DNA of 64,000 nucleotides from Arsenophonus apicola. GTDB lineage: Bacteria; Pseudomonadota; Gammaproteobacteria; Enterobacterales; Enterobacteriaceae. The DNA lies in the NCBI RefSeq assembly GCF_020268605.1, contig NZ_CP084222.1:620001-684000 (forward strand), in the 5' to 3' direction. The notes under the pieces were generated by a model. The model ran no database searches, was not told the DNA's origin, and saw only the letters and a list, made by a program, of their open reading frames with translations. Each line of letters opens with the position of its first letter. The first letter of the stretch is position 1. The position numbers and the translations under genes are program-made. Shown in pieces: positions 27,901-36,261 of this stretch.

Positions 27901-28392
27901 TTCTAAATAATATATTAAACCGGGTTGAAATTCAGCAGGAAACTTTAGTTTAATGTGATCTCTTTTTGAGAAAGGTGAATCAATTTCTTGTATATGTCGT
28001 AACATATATTCATAAATTGTGGTTGTATCAACTTGAATTCTACCATTTTGATCTTTATAACTATAAACATACTCAGTTAATGTAATATCCTCTAATGATA
28101 ATTTACCAAACACATGTGCATCGGTTTCATAAATAGATGCTAAAACAGATATTGCATAAATATTTAATGTTTCAATTTCTGGATTAATTGTAAATTTGCC
28201 ACTATTAACTTTTTTTATTATTTTATTTGCTGCATTAATCATTTCATATACTTCTGCTTTTTCTGCCGCAGTCTTATTTTGCCAACCTTCTACATTGAGG
28301 GTAATTATATGCTGGATAATATCTTCTTTATTAAAATGTATCGGCGTTTTTACTATACTTTTTAATTTATTTTCATATAATGCTTCAAGCAT
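24916..28392 (-). CDS. Effector C, main part: large toxin with C80-like cysteine protease region
   Basis: 1158 residues if started at ATG 28392, but the frame is open upstream to 28502 and the true gene began at 29101 (see 28511..29101). Around residues 460-560 there is a long hydrophobic stretch (IKLFILPAFFMEPVAGFLYG and following). Two related segments occur at about 700-740 and 840-870 (HAMVSVGNGRFAGI and KLMVSLGDGKFAI). At about 950-1040, LLIRAHGAP followed some 50 residues later by IELQSCFGAYGRYPSG and KKVTAYP resembles the His-Gly and Cys-containing motifs of clan CD/C80 protease domains of large bacterial toxins. Family assignment is from motif memory, moderately sure. Effector status is inferred from the adjacent T3SS. 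Confidence 0.65.
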   Translation of the reverse strand: MLEALYENKLKSIVKTPIHFNKEDIIQHIITLNVEGWQNKTAAEKAEVYEMINAANKIIKKVNSGKFTINPEIETLNIYAISVLASIYETDAHVFGKLSLEDITLTEYVYSYKDQNGRIQVDTTTIYEYMLRHIQEIDSPFSKRDHIKLKFPAEFQPGLIYYLEEECENIKAHYYIIKNFQKLEKELNDINKLMPSSAQYLTDFLSNLKDKYQVENLSLTDEVDYKITRKGFGYLSTFDPVSKYKKFTIYDILAGRDKKYISHELGFMMYNLDRNFPNKYNKKIIEEIDSFDVQKDYINNIEGLKNNGNMKNKFYHYIDTLLNDYNNKNKPYYLIENSPSLLVYAQREIMDRTGNDPINYQNLHPENTPISVISTITGQRLQFSSLRDMKNQIKDNKEISDWFNYHFPVAHKMVAAELRLIKKGKDYSYLYENILEMYLADIDVLVFSHSENSIFNIFEHIKLFILPAFFMEPVAGFLYGSLITVLPSFGQAANSDTLEERNNYLNQAAFAMGLEVAGVISLVVLKKIISKAGTLYAKTKLPKQVFVAPNNILDDLSHYGMNRTVTASLVLGMKKMTLQSQNINILNSTNTMSYIGLAPRNRIREAIRSNMLAGTKYETAELYIADILKQANVITELQERSLIENLKKAKYYTDFLRNSDLFNDVQKITTIDDLLQIKQGQLVVFTKTVANADRPVHAMVSVGNGRFAGIKNSLLDASLGDGKKIITAEQLGQFEGGILKHSGSLEAGGLNVWAGYPKGAKYSYGQPIDQVAKDLVSEAMTDSAKCIAELLERSGELSSEQALVFYGVAKSLYSSSNHQKTLQKLMTNQKQINHYSELASLPKGSLVAFHENNYSVKKLMVSLGDGKFAIRHTDRLELIFGGNFTQLADGKFGSYQVTAGKVNLSAMRQASLLGKDSMFGLKGNKLLIRAHGAPSIINYMDSIELADVVRGLMLRTEDTIDLRAVGAIELQSCFGAYGRYPSGQVLANKLGKKVTAYPLTYSEKIAHNPEWWRPYPKTFMPASDLNFTQQWLINQQHMRNHNFWNKLLGLYKNLTVINSRIARAAEHNKMDSIIESMTNDIAKLVLKKISIDNFLQLHAEYYSDGLTEVPPAVIKSALETLLAKDTPSDEQSFAEQIIAVFSLNRYSFQLLDNYLSNI

Positions 28393-28510
28393 ATTTAAAT
28401 AGTGATCAGAAACATATTTATCAGTTTGTTCAATTAAAGTAATGATATTATCTAATCCATAAACAAATGCTTTACTACTATCAGCTGAAAGGGAATAATA
28501 AAAATTTTTT

Positions 28511-29101
28511 CAATTATATTGCTTAACGCTTGAATAAATCTAAAAATAGGAATTGTGTTTATTGAAAAGCCCAGCGTACTTAGTTGATGAACACGAGTGG
28601 ATTTTTCTGCTATCAACAATACCTTACTACAAACTTCAATATCATTTTCAATTCCAATTATTTCATTTTGTATTATTTTATATTTCTGTTCATCTGTTTT
28701 TAATATCGTTAATTGCTGTCGACAATTTTCTAGTTGTAATTTTTTTGTAGCAATTTTATCTTTACTGTAACATAATAATCCAACCCAGTTATGTTATTTA
28801 GATGTTTCATATTATTGTCAGCAGCATTAATTAAATTGAGAATATCAACAAGAATATCGCTTGAAATAGTTTTCTTTAAAAAGGTATTACGAATATTTTC
28901 TGCGCGCTGATCACTTATTGCATTCATCATTGCAAAATGATCAATGATTTCCGTCCCTTTATCTGATGATATTAGCATTGTCGTTTTTTCATCTAATATT
29001 TGTTTTACTGATTTGTCTTTTTTTAGCTTATTATTATTCTCATTGTCCATGTCTAATTTGATAGGATTTATATTTGTAATACGACTAGAAGTTATTTCCA
29101 T
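28511..29101 (-). pseudogene. Effector C, 5' part, separated by two homopolymer frameshifts
   Basis: ATG 29101 gives MEITSSRITNINP and 123 residues, ending in a TAG just after a run of seven T at 28740-28746 (A7 on the coding strand). A one-base shift there opens a second frame with KKLQLENCRQQLTILK and about 80 coiled-coil-like residues, until A5T6 at 28500-28510. A second shift there joins the 24916..28392 frame. Each piece starts where the previous fails and composition is uniform, so one gene of about 1395 codons is the simplest reading. The polar N terminus fits a type III secretion signal; that is inference. Confidence 0.65.
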
Positions 29102-29469
29102 AAATATTCTCGTCTATACAATAAATTATTCTAAAATACAATTATATTAATAGAATAGTAATTAGTAATAAAAAAAATAACAGCATAAAAAATATTTATT
29201 TTTTATGCTAAATACTTCTCTAAAAAATAAAAATAATTTATTCAATTCGATTAAGTTAAACATAGTAAAATCACACTAGTACATATTTAGCTAATAAACC
29301 AACAAAAACCCCCAATTCCTATAAAAGAAATGGGGGTAATAACTCTGTGTTGGTTATTAAAAAGAAAAATAAAAATGCAGTTTATTTTTCCATAGGGACG
29401 AAGAAGATTCTATTTATATCAATATTATCTTGATTTTTAATCGATAGTTTAAAACAAGATGAATACATA
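29102..29469. other. Intergenic between effector C and the T3SS locus
   Basis: 368 AT-rich bases with a clear terminator for the T3SS side (29304..29336). The rest presumably holds the effector C promoter. No gene is seen. Confidence 0.5.
29304..29336 (-). terminator. Rho-independent terminator at the end of the T3SS locus
   Basis: On the minus strand: CCCCC, a short arm with one mismatch, a loop, then GGGGG and TTTTT. The G/C arms are at 29309-29313 and 29332-29336, the T run is at 29304-29308. It lies about 130 bases beyond the XRE gene. Confidence 0.8.
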
Positions 29470-29772
29470 CTAACGTTTATTTTTAGTTACCATTAAACAA
29501 TTACCCATACTATAATAATCCTCCCAAAAGTTAATTCTCGAATTAACAAAATAACTTTCTATAGCGATATCTAGTACCCTTGAAACTTTAATCAACCATT
29601 CAACATTAATCCTAACTTCACCTCTCTCATAGCGAGAAAGATGTTGTTGGCTAATACCTAATAAAGCTGACAGATCTGCTGCTGAAATTTGCAATTTTTG
29701 TCTTTTTTTTCTTATCATTTGTCCAATATTATAATTTATACAATCCATAATATTCACCATCAAATGAGACAT
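29470..29772 (-). CDS. XRE-family helix-turn-helix regulator
   Basis: 100 residues. An HTH_3 domain covers about residues 16-72: IRKKRQKLQISAADLSALLG, then ISQQHLSRYERGEVRI as recognition helix and following. This is the small lone-HTH type seen in fimbrial and secretion gene control (MrpJ-like); the target is unknown. Possible starts are ATG 29772 and the in-frame ATGs a few codons later; none has a strong ribosome site. It is the last gene before the terminator and sits 148 bases after the lipoprotein gene. Confidence 0.75.
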   Translation of the reverse strand: MSHLMVNIMDCINYNIGQMIRKKRQKLQISAADLSALLGISQQHLSRYERGEVRINVEWLIKVSRVLDIAIESYFVNSRINFWEDYYSMGNCLMVTKNKR

Positions 29773-29920
29773 TTAGCATGAGGGTATATTAACTAAAATG
29801 TTAATCATAATCATGATGAAAAAATTAATAAATACTAAAATATAACATTTAAAAAAAATAAAAGACTAACTTATGATAAACAATTTATTTTTTATTAAAA
29901 ATAGCTGAAAACAATTGACA

Positions 29921-30463
29921 TCAACAATTCAAATAGTTATCTAAACTTTTTTTAAATAAAACATAATCAATATCATATCGTGAGATTGTTCTAATTTTAT
30001 TTCTTAACATATAGATGGGTTGATAATCAGGAGCCCCAACTTGCTCAATTTTACTGCAGATCATCTTTTTCTGTTTATCTTGTTGCATAAAATTATTTAA
30101 AATAATCCAAAAAGAGTTAGATTCGGCTTTAGTTAAAAAGGCTAAATTCTTAATCAATAAATTATGATGAACTTTTTTAGCATAAAAAGTATTTATTCGA
30201 TTTGCATCGTAATAGGTATAACTTCCGGCTAATGAATAAAGAAAAACACCTTTTTCATATTGGTGTAATTTTATACAATCCACCATTCTCTTATATAAAA
30301 CAATCGGTGTAGATTTATTTAAATTATTTTTTACCGTTGTACATTCTAAATGATTATTTAAACCGCTGATTGATAAATTAGTCTGATCATGAAAATTATG
30401 GCACCCACTGATGATGCAAGAAAAAAATATAACAAGATAAATAAAAATAGTTTTACTTACCAT
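29921..30463 (-). CDS. Putative lipoprotein at the end of the T3SS operon
   Basis: 180 residues. An N-terminal hydrophobic segment ends in a lipobox ISGC (Cys at about residue 21), so it should be lipidated and anchored to a membrane. The rest is basic, with no family I recognise. It follows the 78-residue gene directly. SPI-1 systems need an outer-membrane pilotin lipoprotein (InvH) for the secretin; no InvH-like gene is seen elsewhere here, so this could fill that role. I see no sequence similarity to InvH, so this is only a positional guess. Confidence 0.6.
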   Translation of the reverse strand: MVSKTIFIYLVIFFSCIISGCHNFHDQTNLSISGLNNHLECTTVKNNLNKSTPIVLYKRMVDCIKLHQYEKGVFLYSLAGSYTYYDANRINTFYAKKVHHNLLIKNLAFLTKAESNSFWIILNNFMQQDKQKKMICSKIEQVGAPDYQPIYMLRNKIRTISRYDIDYVLFKKSLDNYLNC

Positions 30464-30700
30464 TTATAATCCTTCCTCTTCACTTTCTTTGGCTTTGTCA
30501 TATAGTTCACGTAGTTGAGTATAAAAAAGAGGATCTACGCCCCTTGTTTTATTTACTAAGTAGGAATCATTATAATTTGCAATCATTTCATTTTCTTTCA
30601 GTCTATCATCTAATGATTTAATTTTTTCGGTAATAGAAGATTCTGTAATAGAAGATTCTGTAATAGGTGACATAATATTATTCATTATCGGAATTTTCAT
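30464..30700 (-). CDS. Small T3SS-locus protein of unknown function (orgC position)
   Basis: 78 residues, polar, with a short duplicated ITESSITESSITEK segment near the N terminus. It overlaps the end of sctL by 23 bases and abuts the lipoprotein gene. In SPI-1 the gene after orgB is orgC (about 150 residues); this one is half that size and I cannot show similarity. It could be secreted or regulatory. Confidence 0.5.
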   Translation of the reverse strand: MKIPIMNNIMSPITESSITESSITEKIKSLDDRLKENEMIANYNDSYLVNKTRGVDPLFYTQLRELYDKAKESEEEGL

Positions 30701-31343
30701 ATTGTTGTCCTAAAGGTGAAAGATTATTAATAAGAAGATCAATATTTTGGATCATTTCTTTATAAAAATATTTTTCTTGTATAGATAAATTTATATGTTC
30801 TAATATCAAGTTATGTTCAAGTCTTATCATATTATCTTTATATTTAATAAGAAAATAGTTTTCAGCATGGTAATCAAAAATAATATTTTCTTGTTTAAAC
30901 TCAATACAATTAACAATTTTATATTCTAATTTTTTATATAATTCTGGCTGAATAATAATAAGTTCATCTTTCTCTAAATTATTAGAAAAACTAGCTAAAC
31001 AGCTATTGATAAAATAAGCAACTAATTTTTCATCATCAATAATCTTATTTAAACATTGATTAACTTGATTTAGTACTTTTTGCTGAATTGCATGATAAAT
31101 ATCATCAGAATTTTTAAAATAACAGATAATATTGTCAATTATACTCTTTAACCCAGCTTTGTAGCCAATTAAAAATGCTTCTTTGCTTATTCTATCCGAC
31201 TCTTTGACTGCATTTTTGACTATAGTATCGGCATAATTTTTAGACTTTTCAGTAATTGAAAATGCTTTATTATGTTCAGTCAATATCTCTTTTTTTAATA
31301 AAACATTATCTATTATATTGAGACTATTGATATCTTTTTGCAT
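30678..31343 (-). CDS. sctL: T3SS stator protein SctL (OrgB/MxiN-like)
   Basis: 221 residues (OrgB 226). Links the cytoplasmic sorting platform to the ATPase SctN. A basic, helical N terminus includes the region around IVKNAVKESDRIS, a coiled-coil and FliH-like body follow. It overlaps sctK by 20 bases and is followed by the 78-residue gene. Assignment is by position, length and helical character, since SctL proteins diverge widely. Intact. Confidence 0.75.
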   Translation of the reverse strand: MQKDINSLNIIDNVLLKKEILTEHNKAFSITEKSKNYADTIVKNAVKESDRISKEAFLIGYKAGLKSIIDNIICYFKNSDDIYHAIQQKVLNQVNQCLNKIIDDEKLVAYFINSCLASFSNNLEKDELIIIQPELYKKLEYKIVNCIEFKQENIIFDYHAENYFLIKYKDNMIRLEHNLILEHINLSIQEKYFYKEMIQNIDLLINNLSPLGQQYENSDNE

Positions 31344-31878
31344 ATTGAACAGCCAATTTTAATAAATTAAATTGTGGATTTAATTTAGCAAAGTTATAAT
31401 CATCATTGTCTATACGAGGAAATAATATCGCCAATCTTTTCATTACTGTATCTGACAAATAATCTTGAAATATATATATTTCTTTTCTGGCCAATAACCA
31501 TAAATCAATATCAGAAAAATTGTTTTTTGCGATAAACACGAAATCATCAATAATATTTAACTGACAAAAATTTCTTATATTTTTATCTAATTTTACTATT
31601 TTTCCAGTGCGAAATCATAGTGAACGATAGCGTAAACAAGCTAACATAAAGGAAACTTGCAATATTATATTCCAATTTTTTATAATATATCTTTCAATAT
31701 GATTGCAATTAAAAGTACTATCAATCGGCAGGGAATAAAAATTTATTACTACACTATTAAAAATCGACCTACAAGCTTTATTATTAAAAATTGCAGGAAT
31801 AGAAAAATGATCGCTATGCATCCAAGATATCGGATCATATAAGAAAAAATTAATTTTATCACTAGACATCATAACCAT
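31324..31878 (-). pseudogene. sctK: T3SS sorting-platform protein SctK (OrgA/MxiK-like), interrupted by TGA
   Basis: 185 codons in a single frame from ATG 31878, broken only by TGA at 31615-31617. The N-terminal part has YDPISWMHSDHFSIP, a typical OrgA/MxiK start; after the stop the frame continues FRTGKIVKLDKNIRN to a C terminus ending LLKLAVQYAKRYQ. The total length fits OrgA (about 199). It starts right after sctJ and overlaps sctL. SctK is needed to attach the sorting platform under the basal body, so loss would stop secretion unless the stop is read through. Confidence 0.72.
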
Positions 31879-32670
31879 TTATTTATTACTTTTATCTTTT
31901 AGAATAAGTTTTTCTTTAATAAAATTTGTCATAGAATTATTATTCATAGTAAGTAATGCTGGTATCTTTCTATTTTTATTTATCAAGAAAAATAGAAAAC
32001 AGATAATTAAGATAATAAAAATATTAGCAAAAAATAACCATATAAAACTAGAGGTTGTCCCCTGATGATGGGATATTAATTTTAATCGATTTATCTGTTC
32101 CATTTCTGTGGTAACTACAGAAATATCATCATAACTTACGCCATTTACACTATTTTTTAAAAATCTTTTTATATCATTAATTAATAGGTTTACATCCTTA
32201 ATCGTATCATTATATTTAATTAATGCCGAGACATGATATTTGTGCTCTTTTTTGCTTTCAACACTATTTAACTCATAGCTAATATGCACATGAGCAGTTA
32301 CGATGCCTTCAATAGAATGTAAAGATTGTGCCAATCTCTGTTCAATTCCTGAATAGAGGCGTGCTTTTTCAGCTAACGGTGATGATACTAAGCTATTAGA
32401 CGGAAACATTTGCGCAATTTCTAATCTGGGTTTACGTGGTAAACCGTAACGATTAATCAAATCTACCGCCGGAATAAAATCTTCTTTTTCAATATAAATA
32501 ATATAACCCGATTTTGCGCTCTCTTTTTTATAAGCATCAATATTATTCTGTTGTAATAAAGCTATCACTTCATTGGCTTGGTTTTGATCCAAATTTTTAA
32601 GTAATTCCTGTTCATTACAACCGGTTAATAACACCAATAACAAAATTAAGTTGAGATAAAATTTTTTCAT
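31879..32670 (-). CDS. sctJ: T3SS inner-ring lipoprotein SctJ (PrgK)
   Basis: 263 residues (PrgK 252). The signal peptide ends in the lipobox LLTGC, then NEQELLKNLDQNQANEVIAL, the first ring-building domain, a second periplasmic domain, and a C-terminal membrane helix (FIWLFFANIFIILIICFLFF). Forms the inner-membrane ring with SctD. One base from sctI and directly followed by sctK. Intact. Confidence 0.93.
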   Translation of the reverse strand: MKKFYLNLILLLVLLTGCNEQELLKNLDQNQANEVIALLQQNNIDAYKKESAKSGYIIYIEKEDFIPAVDLINRYGLPRKPRLEIAQMFPSNSLVSSPLAEKARLYSGIEQRLAQSLHSIEGIVTAHVHISYELNSVESKKEHKYHVSALIKYNDTIKDVNLLINDIKRFLKNSVNGVSYDDISVVTTEMEQINRLKLISHHQGTTSSFIWLFFANIFIILIICFLFFLINKNRKIPALLTMNNNSMTNFIKEKLILKDKSNK

Positions 32671-32671
32671 A

Positions 32672-32971
32672 CTAGGTTTTCAATAATGTTTCAACAGCAG
32701 TTACTCCTTTGCGAGAGAGCGTTTGTAATAGAGAAAGGCGTAAATTATAATCTGCCGTCCTTTGTTGAAGATAACTTAAACACTTTGGATCAGAATAATT
32801 GGCAGGGTTATTTGCTATATTCAATATTTGTTCATATTCCATTTTGGTTGTATAAGATAGCCTAGCAAAATGCGCAATTAAATAATTATCTAAGCCAACC
32901 GAACCAGGATGTAAGTTAACAATATCAGTAACATGGTTACTAACAAAGGAATTAATAATTTTTATTATCAT
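32672..32971 (-). CDS. sctI: T3SS inner rod protein SctI (PrgJ)
   Basis: 99 residues (PrgJ 101), mostly helical, with the conserved C-terminal part YNLRLSLLQTLSRKGVTAVE that anchors the rod and needle in the export gate. Lies between sctF and sctJ in the usual prgHIJK order. Intact. Confidence 0.9.
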   Translation of the reverse strand: MIIKIINSFVSNHVTDIVNLHPGSVGLDNYLIAHFARLSYTTKMEYEQILNIANNPANYSDPKCLSYLQQRTADYNLRLSLLQTLSRKGVTAVETLLKT

Positions 32972-33007
32972 AAATCACTCTTAATAAAAAATATTTTTCT
33001 AAAAAGT

Positions 33008-33319
33008 TTAACGGAAATTAGAAATAATATTGTTATCAACATCTTTAAGCGCTTTTATCACGTTAGATTGGAGATTACGATATAAGGTATATTCAGAAAG
33101 TAGAGATTGATATTTAGCTAACAGCATTGGATTTGATGGATCCTTAGTTAATTGTTTTAAGGTATCATCAAGAGCGATATTCATTTCTTTCACACCATTA
33201 TCAAAGCTGGCCGCTGTTTTAACCAGATAACCACCAACAGACTGGGTTGCATCAAATTTCTCTTGTTTTTGACCAGTATTAGCCTCATTAACTTTGCTAC
33301 TGCCAATTGATGCCGACAT
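33008..33319 (-). CDS. sctF: T3SS needle protein SctF (PrgI)
   Basis: 103 residues from ATG 33319, chosen because CAGGAGG stands 7 bases upstream; a longer frame from 33421 would add 34 hydrophobic residues overlapping sctD and is unlikely. The helix-turn-helix carries DPSNPMLLAKYQSLLSEY, with the P-(S/D)-x-P turn of needle subunits, and ends NVIKALKDVDNNIISNFR. Slightly longer than PrgI (80) at its N terminus. Polymerises into the extracellular needle. Confidence 0.92.
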   Translation of the reverse strand: MSASIGSSKVNEANTGQKQEKFDATQSVGGYLVKTAASFDNGVKEMNIALDDTLKQLTKDPSNPMLLAKYQSLLSEYTLYRNLQSNVIKALKDVDNNIISNFR

Positions 33320-33332
33320 ATAAAACCTCCTG

Positions 33333-34517
33333 TTAATTTTTATTAAAATAATAGTGAAATGGAGAAGTACGTATATAATTTTTACTACCATACCTAAAAG
33401 ATTTATCTTGTAGCCAGTCACTATTTAACTCAATAGTAAAATAAATATAATTTCTTCCCCAATTTTGATAAAAATTATTAATAAATAGCTTTATTGACTG
33501 TATTTCCTGATCACTTAAATTATCTAAGATAAAAAAAGTAATGCTATTTTTAGAGACAATTTTTTTGTAATTTATTTTTAGTTTTTTAATTCCATGTTCA
33601 GAAATATTTTCAATATACTTATCACTGATAGACTTAAAAACCACATTAGTTACAAATAAAAAATCTTTTTTTAACTTTTTGATCAGATAAGATTTTTCTT
33701 TATCCGTTAAGCTTGTTCTTTCTTTACTAACTGATATGACTGGCTGCTCAGCTTTATCCAGCTCAATAGCATGAAAATAGACTAGCGGAAAATTTTTTCT
33801 CAACCAGCTAGCAAGAGCTCTAAGTTGCTGTTTTTTTGATAATACTTTCACTTGACTAGCATCATCACTATTATTCAATAACTTTCTAGCATGATATACA
33901 TAGCGTTCTTTACTTGCTAACAGATATATAATGTTATCCTGACCATAACTTATTCGATAATGTTCTAAATCATTACGCAATAAAACAGAAAGCTTAGATA
34001 TTTTTCTTTGTTCACTAGTAAAATAAAAATAAGCGCAGATACCTATAACTAATAATATCAGTAAAAAAAATAATGTAATGACTAAATAATTTTTCTTGAC
34101 AGGAGAAAATCTATCTGCCGTTATATCAATAATCGGGTAACGATAATGTAAGACCTTTTCACTAAAGCTATCATCCATGTTACGAATCGCAAATGAAAGG
34201 TCATTAATGTAGTATATTTCATTCAATGTAATACTTTGTTCATTATCGACATTTTCATCACTGATTTCTCTAACAATGATATTACCATTACCACTTAATG
34301 TATTATTTTCAATAATTATTTCAAAACTATATTCACGATCAAGACAAGGAATGTAAATAAGATTATTTGGATATAGGTTTCCCTTATGTATCGTCTCAAT
34401 TGTGCTATCATTTGTGACCATAAAAACAGTATGAAGATTATCAAGCAAAAATTCACACCCAGCTAGTTTTCCATTCAGGATCCTAAAAACGAGTTGCTTA
34501 TCTTTATTCATCTCCAT
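33333..34517 (-). CDS. sctD: T3SS inner-ring protein SctD (PrgH)
   Basis: 394 residues (PrgH 392). The cytoplasmic FHA-like N terminus starts near VFRILNGKLAGCEFLLDN, as in PrgH. One membrane helix at about 150-172 (YLVITLFFLLILLVIGICAY), then the periplasmic ring-building domains. Ends 14 bases before the needle gene start. With SctJ it forms the inner-membrane rings. Intact. Confidence 0.92.
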   Translation of the reverse strand: MEMNKDKQLVFRILNGKLAGCEFLLDNLHTVFMVTNDSTIETIHKGNLYPNNLIYIPCLDREYSFEIIIENNTLSGNGNIIVREISDENVDNEQSITLNEIYYINDLSFAIRNMDDSFSEKVLHYRYPIIDITADRFSPVKKNYLVITLFFLLILLVIGICAYFYFTSEQRKISKLSVLLRNDLEHYRISYGQDNIIYLLASKERYVYHARKLLNNSDDASQVKVLSKKQQLRALASWLRKNFPLVYFHAIELDKAEQPVISVSKERTSLTDKEKSYLIKKLKKDFLFVTNVVFKSISDKYIENISEHGIKKLKINYKKIVSKNSITFFILDNLSDQEIQSIKLFINNFYQNWGRNYIYFTIELNSDWLQDKSFRYGSKNYIRTSPFHYYFNKN

Positions 34518-34653
34518 ACAGTTAATACTTATCTAATTATTACTTTTGTCTACAATATGTTTTTTTACCAAAAAAAGCATAATCAGATAATCATCAAATT
34601 ATAATGATAATTAACAAATGAAAAAATAATCCATGTAATATTTACCAATGTAA

Positions 34654-34911
34654 TTAATATGTTTTATTTAAAACTAATTCAGATAAACCTAAAAAATTAT
34701 ATATATCTCCAACAGTTTCTATACTTTCAATATCTTTACTGGTGAAGTTTATCTGATAATAATTTTCTAACTCAATAAATAAATCTATTAGCATTAAAGA
34801 ATCAGCCATACAATCATATATTAAATGCATTTCTGCTGAAATTTCTTCAATGGATAAATTGAGACTTCTTGCAATAATATTATTTATCATTTTATAATCT
34901 AAAGCATCCAT
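34654..34911 (-). CDS. iacP: Acyl carrier protein of the T3SS locus (IacP-like)
   Basis: 85 residues with the carrier-protein signature DSLMLIDLFIELE, the Ser being the phosphopantetheine attachment site. It sits between the sipA-position gene and sctD, as iacP does in SPI-1, where it supports virulence and effector or translocon acylation. A small acidic helical protein. Intact. About 135 bases of AT-rich DNA separate it from sctD. Confidence 0.85.
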   Translation of the reverse strand: MDALDYKMINNIIARSLNLSIEEISAEMHLIYDCMADSLMLIDLFIELENYYQINFTSKDIESIETVGDIYNFLGLSELVLNKTY

Positions 34912-35123
34912 TTATTATATTGTCTAACCATAGATAATAAAATAAATTTTATTAAAAAATATAATAACATATTATAAAACAAAGCACTATTGATTAAATT
35001 ATATTTTTTAAATTATAATTAACAAGTAAAATAAAATATTTTATTTATAATATTAAATTGTAACTCTATTTATACTAATATAATATTTATTCTTTATATA
35101 ATTTAGCAATAACAATTACCAAA

Positions 35124-36245
35124 TTAAGTATTCTTTGGATTATATTCTGGTTGAAATTCTAATCGATACTCTGGATTCCATCCCGTAATATATTTAACAT
35201 TTTGAAAATTAGTCGCCAATGTTTCAAGCGGAGCACTCGCTTCAACTGATGATTGTTGAAAAATACCTTTATTATTTTCAATTGATTGGGCACAAGAGTT
35301 ATCATTATTGTGATTTTGTGTGATATCACTAGAGCCAGGTTGTTCTATATCATATTTATTTGAAAAATTTAATGCGTTAAAAGCAATAAATTCACAATTA
35401 ACTATATTATTAAAGCGCATCAAAATATCTTCTTCATTATTGAGAGTTGCCATTCTTTTATCATAAAAAATATTAAATCCTGCCGAAAAAAGCTGTCCAT
35501 TTTCTATTTCCCTATCAATTAAGCTTTGTTCTATACCATACTGCTTAAAATGGGCATATAATTCTGTTAATGCAAGTTCTTTGATATAATGAGCAAATGA
35601 TAATCCATCCGTATTTATAGTTTCACTATATCTAGTTAATAAATACTTAGCCATTTTTTGAAATTTAAGCGCATCCTTTACGCAGCTAGTGGTTGTGCCA
35701 TTTAATATTGTAATATCACATTTATAATCTAATATTTTTTTAAAAAAATCATTAAATTCTTCATATATTTTCTTTCTATTATTTTTAACTAAACTTGATG
35801 TTAATATAAAATTTATTAATGCAATAAAAATATAAAGATGTTCTTTTTGTTTTTTGCTTATTTGGCTAAAAGAATGTTTTTTAAAGATCTCCAAAAAACG
35901 ATTTAAGATTAATTGACTTTTTCCTTCTAATAGATCTAATTGACGATCAAAACTCATCACAATTGCTGTTTTTTGATCAGGCATTTTGATCTTAGCTTTA
36001 TACATACGTTCACTTAATAATACATTATTACTCTTATTAATACTGCTATCACATTTATCATTAAAAACAGAAATAGATTGTTTAGAATGAGAAATACCAG
36101 CTATCGAATCACTATTACTATTGCTAACTTTCTGGATTTTACTTACGTACCTATTTGATGTGTCTTCAGAACAATTAGTTTGATCTATTGGCTGACTAAA
36201 ATTTGCTACTAAACTAGCTTTATTAATACAAGATGGTTTAAGCAT
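35124..36245 (-). CDS. Putative secreted protein in the sipA position, unrecognised
   Basis: 373 residues, no family recognised. The first 100 residues are polar and Ser/Asn-rich, as in type III secretion signals. The middle (about 110-300) looks helical (for example LNRFLEIFKKHSFSQISKKQ), and the tail is again polar, Asn-rich, with a repeated motif NPEYRLEFQPEYNP at the end. It follows sctA (sipD) and precedes iacP, where SPI-1 has the actin-binding effector sipA (685 residues). It is much shorter and I cannot show homology. Most likely an effector of this system. Confidence 0.6.
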   Translation of the reverse strand: MLKPSCINKASLVANFSQPIDQTNCSEDTSNRYVSKIQKVSNSNSDSIAGISHSKQSISVFNDKCDSSINKSNNVLLSERMYKAKIKMPDQKTAIVMSFDRQLDLLEGKSQLILNRFLEIFKKHSFSQISKKQKEHLYIFIALINFILTSSLVKNNRKKIYEEFNDFFKKILDYKCDITILNGTTTSCVKDALKFQKMAKYLLTRYSETINTDGLSFAHYIKELALTELYAHFKQYGIEQSLIDREIENGQLFSAGFNIFYDKRMATLNNEEDILMRFNNIVNCEFIAFNALNFSNKYDIEQPGSSDITQNHNNDNSCAQSIENNKGIFQQSSVEASAPLETLATNFQNVKYITGWNPEYRLEFQPEYNPKNT

Positions 36246-36261
36246 AACTCCTCTCTAATTA

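Noticed and set aside
28730..29101. Separate small chaperone upstream of effector C
   Set aside because: The frame ends at an A7 run, after which the next frame continues without a gap into the effector, so it is better read as the effector's own N terminus.
33320..33421. N-terminal extension of the needle protein
   Set aside because: It overlaps sctD, and a strong CAGGAGG site supports the start at 33319.
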